64,000 nucleotides of DNA, taken from the NCBI GenBank assembly GCA_029257335.1, contig JARIBV010000041.1, forward strand, positions 1 to 64,000, written 5' to 3'. Shown one piece after another: positions 50,473-60,166 of the stretch (its first letter is position 1; each line of letters starts with the position of its first letter). The notes beneath the pieces were generated by a model, which searched no databases, had not been told where the DNA came from, and saw only the letters and a program-made list of their open reading frames with translations. The stretch is from Faecousia sp. GTDB taxonomy: Bacteria > Bacillota > Clostridia > Oscillospirales > Oscillospiraceae. The position numbers were made by a program, and so were the translations under genes.

Positions 50473-50502
50473 GCCCCCGGTTTTTGGAAAGGAGGGGCAT
50501 TT

Positions 50503-51633
50503 TTGAAAAACAAGAACGATAAAATCATCCCCTTCCGGCATCCCGGCAGGCAGAAGAAGCGCCTGGTGGTATTTCTGGCTTCTTTGGGTGTGCTGATTCT
50601 GCTGGTGAGTTTCTTCGCTATCGACAACGGAAAAAACTGGGATTCCATCGGCCGCTATTTTACCTACGGAGGCAGAAACCTGGAAATTCCCCTGAACGGC
50701 AAGGCCGAAAAAATGACCCAGATGGGCGGGAATTTGGTGGTGGCAGACACTCAGCGCATCATAAAATATGATGAAGAGGGGAAGGAAGCCTTCGTGGCCT
50801 CCATGTCCATGAATGTTCCTTGCCTGGACGCCACCCAGGATTATCTGCTGGCCTATGATGCGGGGGGCAAGACCCTGATGCTTCTGGATGCCCAGGGAAA
50901 TTCGCTGATCGGCACCGCTCCCACAGGCCGGGTGATCCATGCGGATCTTGCCTCTGACGGCTCGATGTGCTATACTGCCACCTCAAGCCGGTACAAGAGC
51001 CAGCTTCAGGTCTATGACCGCAAGCAGCTTCTTTGCTACACGGTATACTCCGTGAAGCAGTACTTTACGGCCTGCGCCGTGGCACCGGGGGCAGACAATG
51101 TCTGTGCCATTGCCCTGGGAACCCAGGACGGCGGCTTCGGTTCCAGTGCCATGATCTATCGGACGGACCGGGAAGAGCCTGTGGCCCAGGTGCCTCTGGG
51201 CAATCAGCTGATTTACGATGTGACATTCTGGGGCAAAGACACCATCTGCGCCTTGGGAGAATCCTCTCTGGTGGTATTCACCACGGAAGGAGAGGTATTG
51301 GGAACCTATCCCTGCGGAAAGATCGTGGCCTTTGACCTGGAAGGAAAATCCTTTGCCGCTTTGGTATATGAAGCGGAGGGGGGCTATGAGCTGGCCACCG
51401 TAGACAAGCAGGGAAAGGAGCTGGGCCGTGTGTCCCTGGAAAAGTTCTATGGACTGGATGTGGCGGGCAAGTATGTGACCCGCCTAGACGAAACCGGCCT
51501 GGTGATCTCCGGCAAGGGGCTGGAGACCTGGTTTGAAAGTCAGGATGGGCTGAACGCCACCGGTGTTCAGGCCTGTGATAATGGAACTGCCTTTTTGACG
51601 GACAGCCAGCGAGCGCGGCTGTTCCTGCCGTAA
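50503..51633 (+). CDS. Membrane-anchored beta-propeller-like protein (DUF5711 type)
   Basis: The 376-residue protein starts at TTG 50503 with GGAGG seven bases upstream. A basic head ('RHPGRQKKR') leads to one span at about 21-41. The rest is external and made of repeated strand units such as 'GNLVVADTQRIIKYDEEGKEAF', 'YLLAYDAGGKTLMLLDAQGN' and 'STVVFTTEGEVLG'-like segments, as in beta-propellers. The arrangement matches the clostridial DUF5711 family. Its function is not known; propellers of this kind usually bind other proteins at the surface. Confidence 0.75.
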   Translation: MKNKNDKIIPFRHPGRQKKRLVVFLASLGVLILLVSFFAIDNGKNWDSIGRYFTYGGRNLEIPLNGKAEKMTQMGGNLVVADTQRIIKYDEEGKEAFVASMSMNVPCLDATQDYLLAYDAGGKTLMLLDAQGNSLIGTAPTGRVIHADLASDGSMCYTATSSRYKSQLQVYDRKQLLCYTVYSVKQYFTACAVAPGADNVCAIALGTQDGGFGSSAMIYRTDREEPVAQVPLGNQLIYDVTFWGKDTICALGESSLVVFTTEGEVLGTYPCGKIVAFDLEGKSFAALVYEAEGGYELATVDKQGKELGRVSLEKFYGLDVAGKYVTRLDETGLVISGKGLETWFESQDGLNATGVQACDNGTAFLTDSQRARLFLP

Positions 51634-51678
51634 CGGGCAAGTTCCCCTACATTTCCTCGCAGTAAGGAGAATCGAACA

Positions 51679-53967
51679 ATGCAGCCTAAATTATGTGTGA
51701 AATGTAAGAAGAATGTAGCGGTGGTATTTATCACCAAAATGGAAAACGGCAAGACCCTCAATGAAGGGTACTGCCTCAAATGTGCCAGAAGTCTGGGAAT
51801 CCCCCAGATCAATGATGTGGTGCAGCAGATGGGGATTTCCGAGGAAGACCTGGATGCGCTCACGGATGAAATGTCCTCTGTCTTTGGTCAGGATCAGACC
51901 CAAGAGGGAGAAGACGACGAGATTGAAAGCCAGACTGCTACCTTCCCTCTGCTCAACCAGCTTTTCGGGGGCAATCCCCATCGGCAGGATCTGCCGGAAA
52001 AGGCCCAGGAGCCCAAGGAAAAGGATGGGACCGAGCAGCCCAAGAAGTCCGGCAAAAAGCATAAGTTCCTGGACAACTATTGCCTGAACCTCACCGCCAA
52101 GGCCAGAGAAGGCAAGCTGGACCGGGTGGTGGGCCGTGACACGGAGACGGAGCGGGTGATTCAGATTCTGAACCGCCGCCAAAAGAACAATCCCTGCCTG
52201 CTGGGCGAGCCCGGCGTGGGCAAGACCGCCATTGCAGAGGGCCTGGCCCAGCGCATTGCCAAGGGGGATGTGCCCTTCAAGCTCAAAGACAAGGAAGTAT
52301 TTCTTCTGGATCTTACCTCTCTGGTGGCAGGCACTCAGTTCCGGGGCCAGTTTGAGAGCAGAATGAAGAGCCTCATTGCAGAGGTCAAGGCCTGCGGCAA
52401 TATCATTCTGGTCATTGATGAGGTCCACAATCTGGTGGGAGCCGGAGATGCGGAGGGGTCCATGAACGCCGCCAATATCCTGAAACCGGCCCTGAGCCGG
52501 GGAGAAATTCAGGTCATCGGTGCCACAACCTTTGCCGAATACCGCAAGTATATCGAAAAGGATGCAGCGCTGGAGCGCCGCTTCCAGCCTGTTACCGTAG
52601 CGGAGCCCACCATGGAGGAGGCCGCCCAGATCATGCAGGGGGTGGCCCACTACTATGAGCAGTTCCACGGGGTCACCATTTCCCCGGAGATCGCCCGGCA
52701 GTGCGTGGTGCTCTCCGAGCGTTATATCACAGATCGCTTCCTTCCCGATAAGGCCATCGACCTGCTGGACGAGGCCTGTTCCGATCTGAACCTCCACTGC
52801 AAGGAGATTTCCCGGCTGGCAGAGCTGCGCAAGGAGCGGGACGACTATGAGCTGGAGCTTCGGATGCTGACGGAGGACACGGAAGGGGAGCACTATGAGC
52901 GTCTGGCAGAGCTTCGCAGCAAGCTGTGCCGGGTGGCGGAGGAGATCGAGAAGCTGGATCAGGTCCCCCCACCTGCGGTGACCATGGAAAATCTGGCCCG
53001 CATCATTGAGCTGTGGACCAAGATCCCCGCCAGCAAGATCAAAGCCCAGGAGTATCAGCAGCTGCGGACCCTGGAGCAGCGGCTGAAAACCAGGATCGTG
53101 GGCCAGGATGAGGCGGTGGAGACCGTAAGCCGTGCCATTCGCCGGAACCGTGTGGGCATTTCCCCCAAGAAGCGTCCGGTTTCCTTTATCTTTGTAGGCC
53201 CCACCGGCGTGGGCAAGACGGAGCTGGTCAAGTGCCTGGCAGACGAGATGTTTGACTCCGTGGATTCCCTCATCCGTCTGGATATGTCGGAATATATGGA
53301 AAAGCATACCGTATCCAAGCTCATCGGTTCGCCTCCCGGCTATGTTGGCTATGACGAGGCTGGCCAGCTGACGGAGAAGATCCGCAGACGGCCATACAGC
53401 GTGGTGCTCTTCGACGAGATCGAAAAGGCCCACCCCGATGTGCTCAATGTGCTGCTTCAGGTGCTGGACGACGGCAGGATCACCGATGCCCAGGGCAGAG
53501 TGGTGAATTTTGAAAATGCCATTATTGTGATGACCTCCAACGCAGGCTCTGAACGCAAGGGCGGCTCTCTGGGCTTCGGCGAGACGGTAAACGACCGAAG
53601 AAAAGAGGGAACCATGAAGGCGCTGCAGGAGTTCCTGCGTCCCGAGTTTTTGAACCGGGTGGACAGCGTCATCTGCTTTAACCACCTGACCGAGGAGAAC
53701 TTCCGGGCCATTGCGGACATTATGCTCAAAGAGCTGCAAGAGGCTCTGAAGGAGCGGGGACTGTGCTTTCAGTGGGAGGACTCCCTGGGAGACTACCTCA
53801 CCAAGGAGGCCTATTCCATCACCTATGGCGCCAGAAATCTGCGCCGCACCATCCAGACCAGCCTGGAAGACCCCATTGCCGAGGCCATTATCGACAGCTT
53901 CGAGACCCCCATTTCCCGTATTACCGTTAAAATTCAGGACGGCAAACCCTTTTTGGAGAAAGAATAA
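51679..53967 (+). CDS. ClpE-type ATP-dependent Clp protease ATPase subunit
   Basis: The 762-residue Hsp100 protein has an N-terminal zinc finger (Cys6/Cys9 and Cys32/Cys35) instead of the Clp_N repeats of ClpC, the mark of ClpE. AAA module 1 has '[16 protein letters not shown]', module 2 has '[18 protein letters not shown]' and '[14 protein letters not shown]'. A coiled UVR-like stretch lies between them. 'SLGFGE' supplies the LGF loop that docks on ClpP, so it should feed unfolded proteins to ClpP. No CtsR box was seen before it. ATG has AAGGAG about nine bases upstream. Confidence 0.92.
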   Translation: MQPKLCVKCKKNVAVVFITKMENGKTLNEGYCLKCARSLGIPQINDVVQQMGISEEDLDALTDEMSSVFGQDQTQEGEDDEIESQTATFPLLNQLFGGNPHRQDLPEKAQEPKEKDGTEQPKKSGKKHKFLDNYCLNLTAKAREGKLDRVVGRDTETERVIQILNRRQKNNPCLLGEPGVGKTAIAEGLAQRIAKGDVPFKLKDKEVFLLDLTSLVAGTQFRGQFESRMKSLIAEVKACGNIILVIDEVHNLVGAGDAEGSMNAANILKPALSRGEIQVIGATTFAEYRKYIEKDAALERRFQPVTVAEPTMEEAAQIMQGVAHYYEQFHGVTISPEIARQCVVLSERYITDRFLPDKAIDLLDEACSDLNLHCKEISRLAELRKERDDYELELRMLTEDTEGEHYERLAELRSKLCRVAEEIEKLDQVPPPAVTMENLARIIELWTKIPASKIKAQEYQQLRTLEQRLKTRIVGQDEAVETVSRAIRRNRVGISPKKRPVSFIFVGPTGVGKTELVKCLADEMFDSVDSLIRLDMSEYMEKHTVSKLIGSPPGYVGYDEAGQLTEKIRRRPYSVVLFDEIEKAHPDVLNVLLQVLDDGRITDAQGRVVNFENAIIVMTSNAGSERKGGSLGFGETVNDRRKEGTMKALQEFLRPEFLNRVDSVICFNHLTEENFRAIADIMLKELQEALKERGLCFQWEDSLGDYLTKEAYSITYGARNLRRTIQTSLEDPIAEAIIDSFETPISRITVKIQDGKPFLEKE

Positions 53968-54037
53968 GTCACGAAACTATAAATAACACACAGGCCGCGC
54001 GCCGCCGTGGCATGTGTGTGGGAGGTATGAGGTACTT

Positions 54038-56380
54038 ATGAAAAAGACCACGATTGTCAACATCTACAACTTCATCCGTATGTCCCATGTGGAGCCCAGC
54101 TATTTCATTGAGGACGATTTTGAGACCATCCGGAATCAGCTGATCCAGGTGAAGCAGTACGGTCTGCCCGGCACCTATGCCCTTAAATATGATGCGCTGA
54201 TGGAGCCGCGGTATCAGGAGCTTCTGCGGGAGTATCTGGATGACAACGACGAGCTTTCCGCCTGGTGGGAGATCACGGAGCCTCTGTGCCGCAAGGCCGG
54301 GGTCCCCTTCCGGGGCAAGAGTGCCAAGCAGGAGGAATATGACGACCGGGTGGACAGTGCCTACTGTGTAGGCTACAGTCCCGACGAGCGAAAGCTCCTG
54401 GTGGATGCCTATATGAAGGATTTTTATCATGTCTTTGGCAAGTACCCCCAGACCATTGGCTCCTGGGTGCTGGACAGTGTGACCCTGGAATATGCAGCGG
54501 AGCACTACGGCGTGGTGGGCGGCGCCATTTGCAGAGACCAGATGGCAACGGACGGCTTTACCCTCTGGGGCGGATATCCCAACGGTCCCTATTTTCCCAG
54601 CAAGAGCAATGAGTTTATTCCTGCTCAGGAGGAGGCGCAGCAGCTCTCCGTGCCCATGTTCCGGCTCCTCAGCCCGGATCCCATCTATAATTTCGAGGCC
54701 GATGTGCGAGAAGGGATGCACGGCGTATATACCCTGGAGCCCTCCTGGCTCACGGGCCGTGACCCCAAGTTCATTTCCTGGCTCTTTGAGTCCCTCACAG
54801 ACGAGGACACCCTGGGCACCGGCTATGCCCATGTGGGTCAGGAGAATAATTTCCTCTGGGAGAACATCAAGCCCGGCTTCCAGCCTCAGCTGGAGCATGT
54901 CCGGGACCTGGCAAAAGCCGGCAAGGTCCGTGTGGAGACCATGGCCCAGTCGGCCCGGTGGTTCCGCCAGCAGTACCGGATCACCCCGCCCCTTACCTTC
55001 CAGGCCAGCCGTGACTGGGACGAGACCCGGAACCTGTCCGCCCAGTGGTATGCCAGCGCCAACTATCGCATGGGCCTGCTGGCAGAGGACGGGCATCTGA
55101 GGATCCGGGACATGTTCCTGTATCGCCAGGATTACGCCTCCCGGTACCTCAATGGCCCCATGACCTCCACCAAGTCCAACTTTGACGCCCTGCCCGTCAT
55201 GTTCCCCCAGCTCTGGGGAAATGCAGAGAACCGCCCCTATATCCGCATGGTGGATTCCAAGGGCCGGGAGCCTGTGGGCCGGGCCAAGTACAGCACCCTG
55301 GATGAAGAATCGGCCCAGGCAGTATTGTTGCACAAAAACAACGATTCCGTTTTGGCTGCGTTCACCATGACCCCCAACACCCTGACCCTGGAGGGCGGCT
55401 ACAGCCTCCTGTTTGACCAGCTTCCCGTCCTGAGCAAGGTGGACGGCAAGAAGGTGGTCATGCTCCACGAGGGCTACTCCTATGATCTGGAGGTGGAGAC
55501 CGGCTCCGTCATCACCAAAAGAGAGGGCCTTGTGATCCAGCCTGAGGAGGATAAAATCGTGCTGATTATGGGCGTGCCTCTGGAGAAGGCCCAGTATGAC
55601 GAGGATGCCCCCATTCCCGAGGCCATCAACGGTCCCCAGCGTCCCGTGCCTCCCATGGCCCCTGTGGCCTGTCCTGCCGAGTCCGTGTTCGGCTGGGGAA
55701 AGGTGGAGAGAATAAGCCTCAGCGCAAAGTCCGAGGGGATCATCCGCTACACCCTGGACGGCAGCGAGCCCACGGAAAACTCCTCCGTATATGAAGAACC
55801 CATCGCCATCGCCCAGGACACCACCCTGAAAGCAAAGCTCTTTGCGCCGGACGGAACATCCAGTGAACCCCTGGAGTGCCGCTACCGCTTCGGCCTCAAG
55901 GACATCGTCCTCACCAGCCCCACGCAGCTGGACCCCCGGCCCAGCTTCAGCGGGAACGGAATACAGGACCTGCTGACGGAAACCCGTGGCACCATGGACT
56001 ATCTGGACGGCCGTTGGCGCGGCACCTTGCAGGACATCGATGTGACCGGCGTTTTGAAAGAAACGGTGGATGTGGAGTCCATCAGCATGGGCTTCTTGTC
56101 CCACCATCGTTCCGGCATTGTGTATCCTGATTATCTGGAGCTGTTTGTGGGCCCGGATGTGGAGCATTTGCAGAAACTGTCCCATATCACCCTGCCCTGT
56201 GCCCCCTGCGCCCGGGAGCTGGCAAAGCGGGATGTGAGCTTCTATGTGAATATGCCCATCGGTGCATTCCGTGTGGTGGCCCACCGGTATGAGAAAATGC
56301 CCCAGTGGTGCTGCTACCACGGCGCGGCCAATGTCTTTACCATGACGGATAAACTCATTGTCAAGCCTAAGAAGAAGTAA
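54038..56380 (+). CDS. Large deacetylase/glycosidase-like protein with chitobiase-type module
   Basis: The 780-residue protein starts at ATG 54038 (GAGG five bases upstream) and has no signal peptide. Its N-terminal 400 residues look like a (beta/alpha) barrel: 'IYNFIRMSHVEPSYFIEDDFETI', 'VFGKYPQTIGSWVLD', 'GGAICRDQMATDGFTLWGGY' and 'GTGYAHVGQENNF', recalling GH57 or CE4-like folds. A beta domain follows, then 'YTLDGSEPTENSSVYEEPI' (about 570-620), which is the CHB_HEX_C_1 chitobiase C-terminal repeat, and a jelly-roll-like end. It probably acts on a carbohydrate; the specific reaction is not evident. Confidence 0.65.
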   Translation: MKKTTIVNIYNFIRMSHVEPSYFIEDDFETIRNQLIQVKQYGLPGTYALKYDALMEPRYQELLREYLDDNDELSAWWEITEPLCRKAGVPFRGKSAKQEEYDDRVDSAYCVGYSPDERKLLVDAYMKDFYHVFGKYPQTIGSWVLDSVTLEYAAEHYGVVGGAICRDQMATDGFTLWGGYPNGPYFPSKSNEFIPAQEEAQQLSVPMFRLLSPDPIYNFEADVREGMHGVYTLEPSWLTGRDPKFISWLFESLTDEDTLGTGYAHVGQENNFLWENIKPGFQPQLEHVRDLAKAGKVRVETMAQSARWFRQQYRITPPLTFQASRDWDETRNLSAQWYASANYRMGLLAEDGHLRIRDMFLYRQDYASRYLNGPMTSTKSNFDALPVMFPQLWGNAENRPYIRMVDSKGREPVGRAKYSTLDEESAQAVLLHKNNDSVLAAFTMTPNTLTLEGGYSLLFDQLPVLSKVDGKKVVMLHEGYSYDLEVETGSVITKREGLVIQPEEDKIVLIMGVPLEKAQYDEDAPIPEAINGPQRPVPPMAPVACPAESVFGWGKVERISLSAKSEGIIRYTLDGSEPTENSSVYEEPIAIAQDTTLKAKLFAPDGTSSEPLECRYRFGLKDIVLTSPTQLDPRPSFSGNGIQDLLTETRGTMDYLDGRWRGTLQDIDVTGVLKETVDVESISMGFLSHHRSGIVYPDYLELFVGPDVEHLQKLSHITLPCAPCARELAKRDVSFYVNMPIGAFRVVAHRYEKMPQWCCYHGAANVFTMTDKLIVKPKKK

Positions 56381-56501
56381 TCCGTTCCCTTGCGCAAGGG
56401 CTGAAAGAGGATTTTTGCATAAGGGTGACCTATAACTGGCTTGTTAAGGCGACGATGCTTATGATTTCCATTAGAGAAACGCAAAAGCAGACATTTCCAA
56501 G

Positions 56502-56963
56502 GTGCAGGCGCTGTGGGAAAACGGTGAAGTCATGAACTTTGTTGGATTTCCGAATGGCCTGCATCAGTCGGAGGAGGAAATGCAGAAGTGGTACGCCTGG
56601 ATCGAAGAATCCCGGCCCAATACCAATCACTATTGTATTTTCCTTGACGATACCTACTGCGGAGAGACATTCTACAGGATCGACCCGGAGCATGGGAATC
56701 ACGCCTCCATGGACATTAAGCTGTTTCCCTTTGCCCGGGGCAAGGGAATTGCAGCCGCGGGTCTTTCCTATGCGATTCGGGAAGCCTTTGACCATGGAGC
56801 GGCTGCGGTATGGGTAGACCCGGACCCCCAAAACCAAAAGGCCATTGCCCTATATAAACGGTTGGGCTTTGTGGAAAAGCCCCTGCCGGACCATCTGAAA
56901 TATGAGGGATTTGAACAGGTGTATTTCGAACTGACCCGGCAAGTCTGGCAGGAAAGACACTGA
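56502..56963 (+). CDS. GNAT acetyltransferase lacking its first strand
   Basis: From GTG 56502 the frame encodes 153 residues with the GNAT core: 'HASMDIKLFPFARGKGIAAAGLSYAI' (RGKGIA loop) and 'DPQNQKAIALYKRLGFVEKPLP'. GTG has no ribosome site. Upstream, the same frame reads 'RNAKADISKV' back to a TAG, while ATG 56455/56461 in a shifted frame gives 'MISIR'; joining them restores a usual start ('ISIRNA...DISKVQALW'). Two extra bases (GA) at about 56476 may have broken the gene. It may be a pseudogene. A terminator follows. Confidence 0.65.
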   Translation: MQALWENGEVMNFVGFPNGLHQSEEEMQKWYAWIEESRPNTNHYCIFLDDTYCGETFYRIDPEHGNHASMDIKLFPFARGKGIAAAGLSYAIREAFDHGAAAVWVDPDPQNQKAIALYKRLGFVEKPLPDHLKYEGFEQVYFELTRQVWQERH

Positions 56964-56983
56964 TCCCATGCGCTTATACAGAC

Positions 56984-57022
56984 ACAGCCGCCAGAGAGGA
57001 ATGCTCTCTGGCGGCTGTATTT
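56984..57022 (+). terminator. Intrinsic terminator after the GNAT gene
   Basis: ACAGCCGCCAGAGAG pairs perfectly with CTCTCTGGCGGCTGT around five bases and is followed by ATTTT. Confidence 0.85.
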
Positions 57023-57049
57023 TCGTTACAAGGGCCCTTGCAGACGGAA

Positions 57050-57079
57050 AGAGCACCTCAGGATTGCCTGAGGTGCTCT
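57050..57079 (-). terminator. Intrinsic terminator of the DUF1576 gene
   Basis: AGAGCACCTCAGG pairs with CCTGAGGTGCTCT around ATTG. On the minus strand it is followed by TTTCCGTCT. Confidence 0.75.
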
Positions 57080-57098
57080 GCATAGGATTGAGGGGAGA

Positions 57099-58439
57099 TT
57101 ATTTGCGCTGCAAAGCATTTGCTTTCCGCTCTTCCTTGGTGCGGAAGAAGTGCTCCAGCTGGGGAACCAGGAGGATGCACAGCAGAGCACCGGTAAAGCC
57201 GCCGTTATACAGGCAGAAGCCTCCGTGGGTATCGGGAACGGAGGTCACCATCATATAGTGCAATGCACCGGCAGCAACGCCGAAGGGCCAGCCGTATTTG
57301 CCGGACACCGGGGACAGACCGCTGGCATAGCACAACCCGATGGCAATGGCCTGGCTGTGGATGGGGAAGGCAAAATTGCCGCCTACAAATCCGGAAAGAT
57401 ACTGGAACAGATAGGAGGCCAGCACATAGCCCACCATAATGGGCCACACATTGCCGGGATGGGAGCCGGAGTTGCAGCAGGCCACCATGCAGAAAATCAG
57501 TCCAAAGGTCACGCCATTGAGGGGGGCGCCGGTAAGGTTATAGTAGGCAAGAATGAACAGACCATAGACGCCCAGATTCATGAGCATGGCAGGAGTACCG
57601 TATCTCTTGCTGAAGTTGACACTGTGACCGCAATCATGGAGTAATTCCCAGTAATCTCGGGGGCGGCAGCCCATGGCTAAGGCACCCAGAATGCACAAAC
57701 CGAAGACCACAATGCAAAAGACATTCACAGTGGAGGCGGAAACCACGGCCAAACCCTCAGCAGAAGGTGCATCCGGCATAGATACACCGGGGACCTTGTA
57801 CAATACGGCCTTCATGAAGAAAGCAATCATGCCAATGGGGAGAGCGGCAGAGTACAAGACATAGCCCTTGTGTACAATGGGAGAGTGACCGAGGCCGGCG
57901 GTCAGGAAAAATCCAATGATAAAGCCGACAATCAGGCTGAGAAGCAGACCCTCCCAGCGAAATCCCACCATCTCGGCATGGGGATAGCGAAACAGAATGT
58001 CGGAGATCAGGGGAGCAATGCCGGTGGAAAAGAGCATGGCGTTGGCATGGGCACCGGGTTTCTCTCTTTTCACCAGAGTGTATGCGAATACGCCCAAAAT
58101 AGAGGGCAGTATGTTGAGGGCGTTGATGCCCCAGGTACAAAAACCCATGGTAAGGAGAAAGGCCAGCGTGGATACATTATTGGGCTTTGCCCCGGGCAGA
58201 CAGAACAGTCCCAGAGCAATGAGACCCACAACACCCATATTGAGGAAGGTGGCTGCATAGCCGCCCAGAGCCCAATAGTTGGTAGTGACCTTACAGGTGC
58301 TGGTGAGGATCTTCCACCAGCCGGAGAAGATGGTGCTGAGATCAGACATGAACAGACTACCGACCAGAAAAGACAGGGAAAAGAAGGCAAAGAGGAGACG
58401 CAGGAAGGATTCCTCCGGCAATTTTTTCAGGTTTCTCAT
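57099..58439 (-). CDS. DUF1576-family multispan membrane protein
   Basis: The 446-residue protein has about eleven or twelve spans, with family-like segments 'GLFCLPGAKPNNVSTLAFLLT', 'GFRWEGLLLSLIVGFIIGFFLTAGLGHSPIVHKGY', 'CNSGSHPGNVWPIMVGY' and 'DTHGGFCLYNGGFTGALLC'. This matches clostridial DUF1576 proteins of unknown function. The conserved His/Asn/Gly clusters inside spans suggest a transporter or channel. It lies downstream of folD-fchA-fhs on the same strand, behind a terminator, so a link to formate or one-carbon compounds is only a hint. Confidence 0.8.
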   Translation of the reverse strand: MRNLKKLPEESFLRLLFAFFSLSFLVGSLFMSDLSTIFSGWWKILTSTCKVTTNYWALGGYAATFLNMGVVGLIALGLFCLPGAKPNNVSTLAFLLTMGFCTWGINALNILPSILGVFAYTLVKREKPGAHANAMLFSTGIAPLISDILFRYPHAEMVGFRWEGLLLSLIVGFIIGFFLTAGLGHSPIVHKGYVLYSAALPIGMIAFFMKAVLYKVPGVSMPDAPSAEGLAVVSASTVNVFCIVVFGLCILGALAMGCRPRDYWELLHDCGHSVNFSKRYGTPAMLMNLGVYGLFILAYYNLTGAPLNGVTFGLIFCMVACCNSGSHPGNVWPIMVGYVLASYLFQYLSGFVGGNFAFPIHSQAIAIGLCYASGLSPVSGKYGWPFGVAAGALHYMMVTSVPDTHGGFCLYNGGFTGALLCILLVPQLEHFFRTKEERKANALQRK

Positions 58440-58469
58440 GTTACTCTCTCCTAAAATATTTAATTGTGG

Positions 58470-58506
58470 AAAAAAACAACGAGGCGAATCCCCTTCGCCT
58501 CGTTGT
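58470..58506 (-). terminator. Intrinsic terminator of the folD transcript
   Basis: ACAACGAGGCGAA pairs perfectly with TTCGCCTCGTTGT around five bases. On the minus strand a run of seven T follows. Confidence 0.9.
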
Positions 58507-58519
58507 GGTAGTTGGGAAG

Positions 58520-59398
58520 TTATACCTTTTCGGCAGCCTCCACAACATGCTTCATGAGGACGCTGGTAGTAACAGAGCCAACACCACCGGGAACGGGGGT
58601 AATGGCCTCAACAATGGGCTCAACTTCAGAGAATACGGCGTCACCGGCAATGGCACCCTTGCCGCCCTTGGCGTTGATCTTATCGGGGTCCCAGTTGATG
58701 GAGACATCAATGACGATCTGACCGGGGCGGACATAGTCCTTGGTCAGAGAGTTGAGAACACCGGCGGCAGAAACAATGATGTCTGCGTTCTTGCAGATCT
58801 CGGCGGTGTTTACGGTCTTGGTATGGCACACGGTAACGGTGGCATTCTTGCCCATGAGCATCATGGCAGCAGGCTTGCCCACCACCAGGGAGCGGCCGAT
58901 GACAACGGCGTTCTTGCCCTTGCAGTCGATGCCATAGAAATCCAGGATCTCCATGCAGGCAGCGGGGGTGCAGGGGGCATAGCCCAGATCATTGAGGCCC
59001 TCAAAAACACCGGCATTGGACAGATGGGTCATGCAGTCCATGTCCTTCTTGGGGTCCAGGCGGTTGCAGATCTCATTCTGGTCTGCCTTCAGATGCTTGG
59101 GCAGGGGACGGAACATGAGAACGCCGTGGATGGAACTGTCTGCATTGATCTTGTCGATGGTAGCCAGCAGCTCTTCTTTGGATACATCCTCGGGCAGGAT
59201 GAAGTTCACGATTTTCACACCGACCAGCTCGGCGCGCTTGGTTGCGCCCCGCTCGTAGCTCAGGTCGCTGGGATTTTCACCGCAGCGAAGGATTGCCAGA
59301 GTGGGCTCCACGCCCTTTTCCCGCAGAGCGGCAGTGCGCTCCTGGAGTTTTGCATTCAGGGCATCGGTAACTTCCTTACCCAGTAACAGTTTAGCCAT
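58520..59398 (-). CDS. folD: Methylenetetrahydrofolate dehydrogenase / methenyltetrahydrofolate cyclohydrolase
   Basis: FolD converts methylene-THF to methenyl-THF with NAD(P) and hydrolyses it to 10-formyl-THF, or the reverse. The 292-residue protein has 'SYERGATKRAELVGV' (the catalytic Lys lies in the 'GATKRAE' stretch, where the usual Y-x3-K spacing appears shifted), 'RPLPKHLK', the NAD-binding 'NAVVIGRSLVVGKPAAMMLM' and the signature tail 'PGGVGSVTTSVLMKHVV'. It works with the fchA and fhs products encoded just upstream on the same strand. Confidence 0.96.
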   Translation of the reverse strand: MAKLLLGKEVTDALNAKLQERTAALREKGVEPTLAILRCGENPSDLSYERGATKRAELVGVKIVNFILPEDVSKEELLATIDKINADSSIHGVLMFRPLPKHLKADQNEICNRLDPKKDMDCMTHLSNAGVFEGLNDLGYAPCTPAACMEILDFYGIDCKGKNAVVIGRSLVVGKPAAMMLMGKNATVTVCHTKTVNTAEICKNADIIVSAAGVLNSLTKDYVRPGQIVIDVSINWDPDKINAKGGKGAIAGDAVFSEVEPIVEAITPVPGGVGSVTTSVLMKHVVEAAEKV

Positions 59399-59446
59399 GT
59401 TGTATTCTCCTTAATTGTATGTAACGCTGAAATATAGTGGTTGTTC

Positions 59447-60067
59447 TTATTTGAAGAAACCGGCCTTCACGGATGTGAAGATGTCATCGGCCAGCTTGCC
59501 GTACTTGTCCAGCATATCCAGGCACTTGGCGTTCATCTCTTCAGCCAGCTCCCGGTTCTTGAGGGACTTGGTATTGATGAAAACATTGAGAGAAGCAGCC
59601 TGCAAGGCAGCCTTCACGCACACGGCACCGCAGCCGGCGTCAGACACAGCCAGGCGGGAACCCTTGGCGGCAAAGACCGCAATGGCATCCAGAGACTGGC
59701 AGCACAGCTCCATGATATGGACGGGAACTGCACAGGCGGTGATGGTGGCCTCCTCCAGGATCGTTTCCCGGTTGGGGTCATCCTTGGCAATGCCATAGGC
59801 CTTGGCCAGGGGAACGAAGCCCTTGTCATCGGCCTCCACCTGGTCGAGAAGCTCTGTCTGCAAAGCGTCGCACTTTGCCTTCAGTGCCAGAATCTCCTCT
59901 TCCACATCGGCATACTTCTTTTTGCCCACGGTGAGAGAGCCCACCATGTTGCCCAGGGCAGTACCCAGGGCACCCACCAGGGCGGCAGCACCGCCGCCGC
60001 CGGGAGCAGGCTGAGAAGAGGCCAGAACCTCTACGAATTTACGGCAGGATTCCAAAGTCATATCCAT
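59447..60067 (-). CDS. fchA: Formimidoyltetrahydrofolate cyclodeaminase-type protein
   Basis: FchA-like proteins release ammonia from formimino-THF to give methenyl-THF, or act as methenyl-THF cyclohydrolases. The 206-residue helical protein has the diagnostic 'PAPGGGGAAALVGALGTALGNMVGSLTVGKK' near residue 20 and 'FVPLAKAYG' near 100. It lies between fhs and folD, so it takes part in one-carbon transfer, possibly with histidine, glycine or purine degradation. No histidine-degradation gene is in the window. Confidence 0.92.
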   Translation of the reverse strand: MDMTLESCRKFVEVLASSQPAPGGGGAAALVGALGTALGNMVGSLTVGKKKYADVEEEILALKAKCDALQTELLDQVEADDKGFVPLAKAYGIAKDDPNRETILEEATITACAVPVHIMELCCQSLDAIAVFAAKGSRLAVSDAGCGAVCVKAALQAASLNVFINTKSLKNRELAEEMNAKCLDMLDKYGKLADDIFTSVKAGFFK

Positions 60068-60122
60068 AATCGTTGTTCTCCAATCAGTTGTAGTAAGGAA
60101 ATGCGTTTCAAGATACGGCGCA

Positions 60123-60152
60123 AAGGCGCAGGCGGCTGGCGCCTGCGCCTTT
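60123..60152. terminator. Hairpin between fhs and fchA
   Basis: AAGGCGCAGGCG pairs perfectly with CGCCTGCGCCTT. The T-run is on the plus-strand side, so on the minus-strand operon it is more likely an RNA-processing or stability element than a full terminator. Confidence 0.5.
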
Positions 60153-60166
60153 TATATTCAGATGAA

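Noticed and set aside
51691-56320. Long antisense frames opposite the ClpE-like and deacetylase-like genes
   Set aside because: Same reason: the sense frames have recognisable domains, and the antisense ones have no ribosome sites or family motifs.
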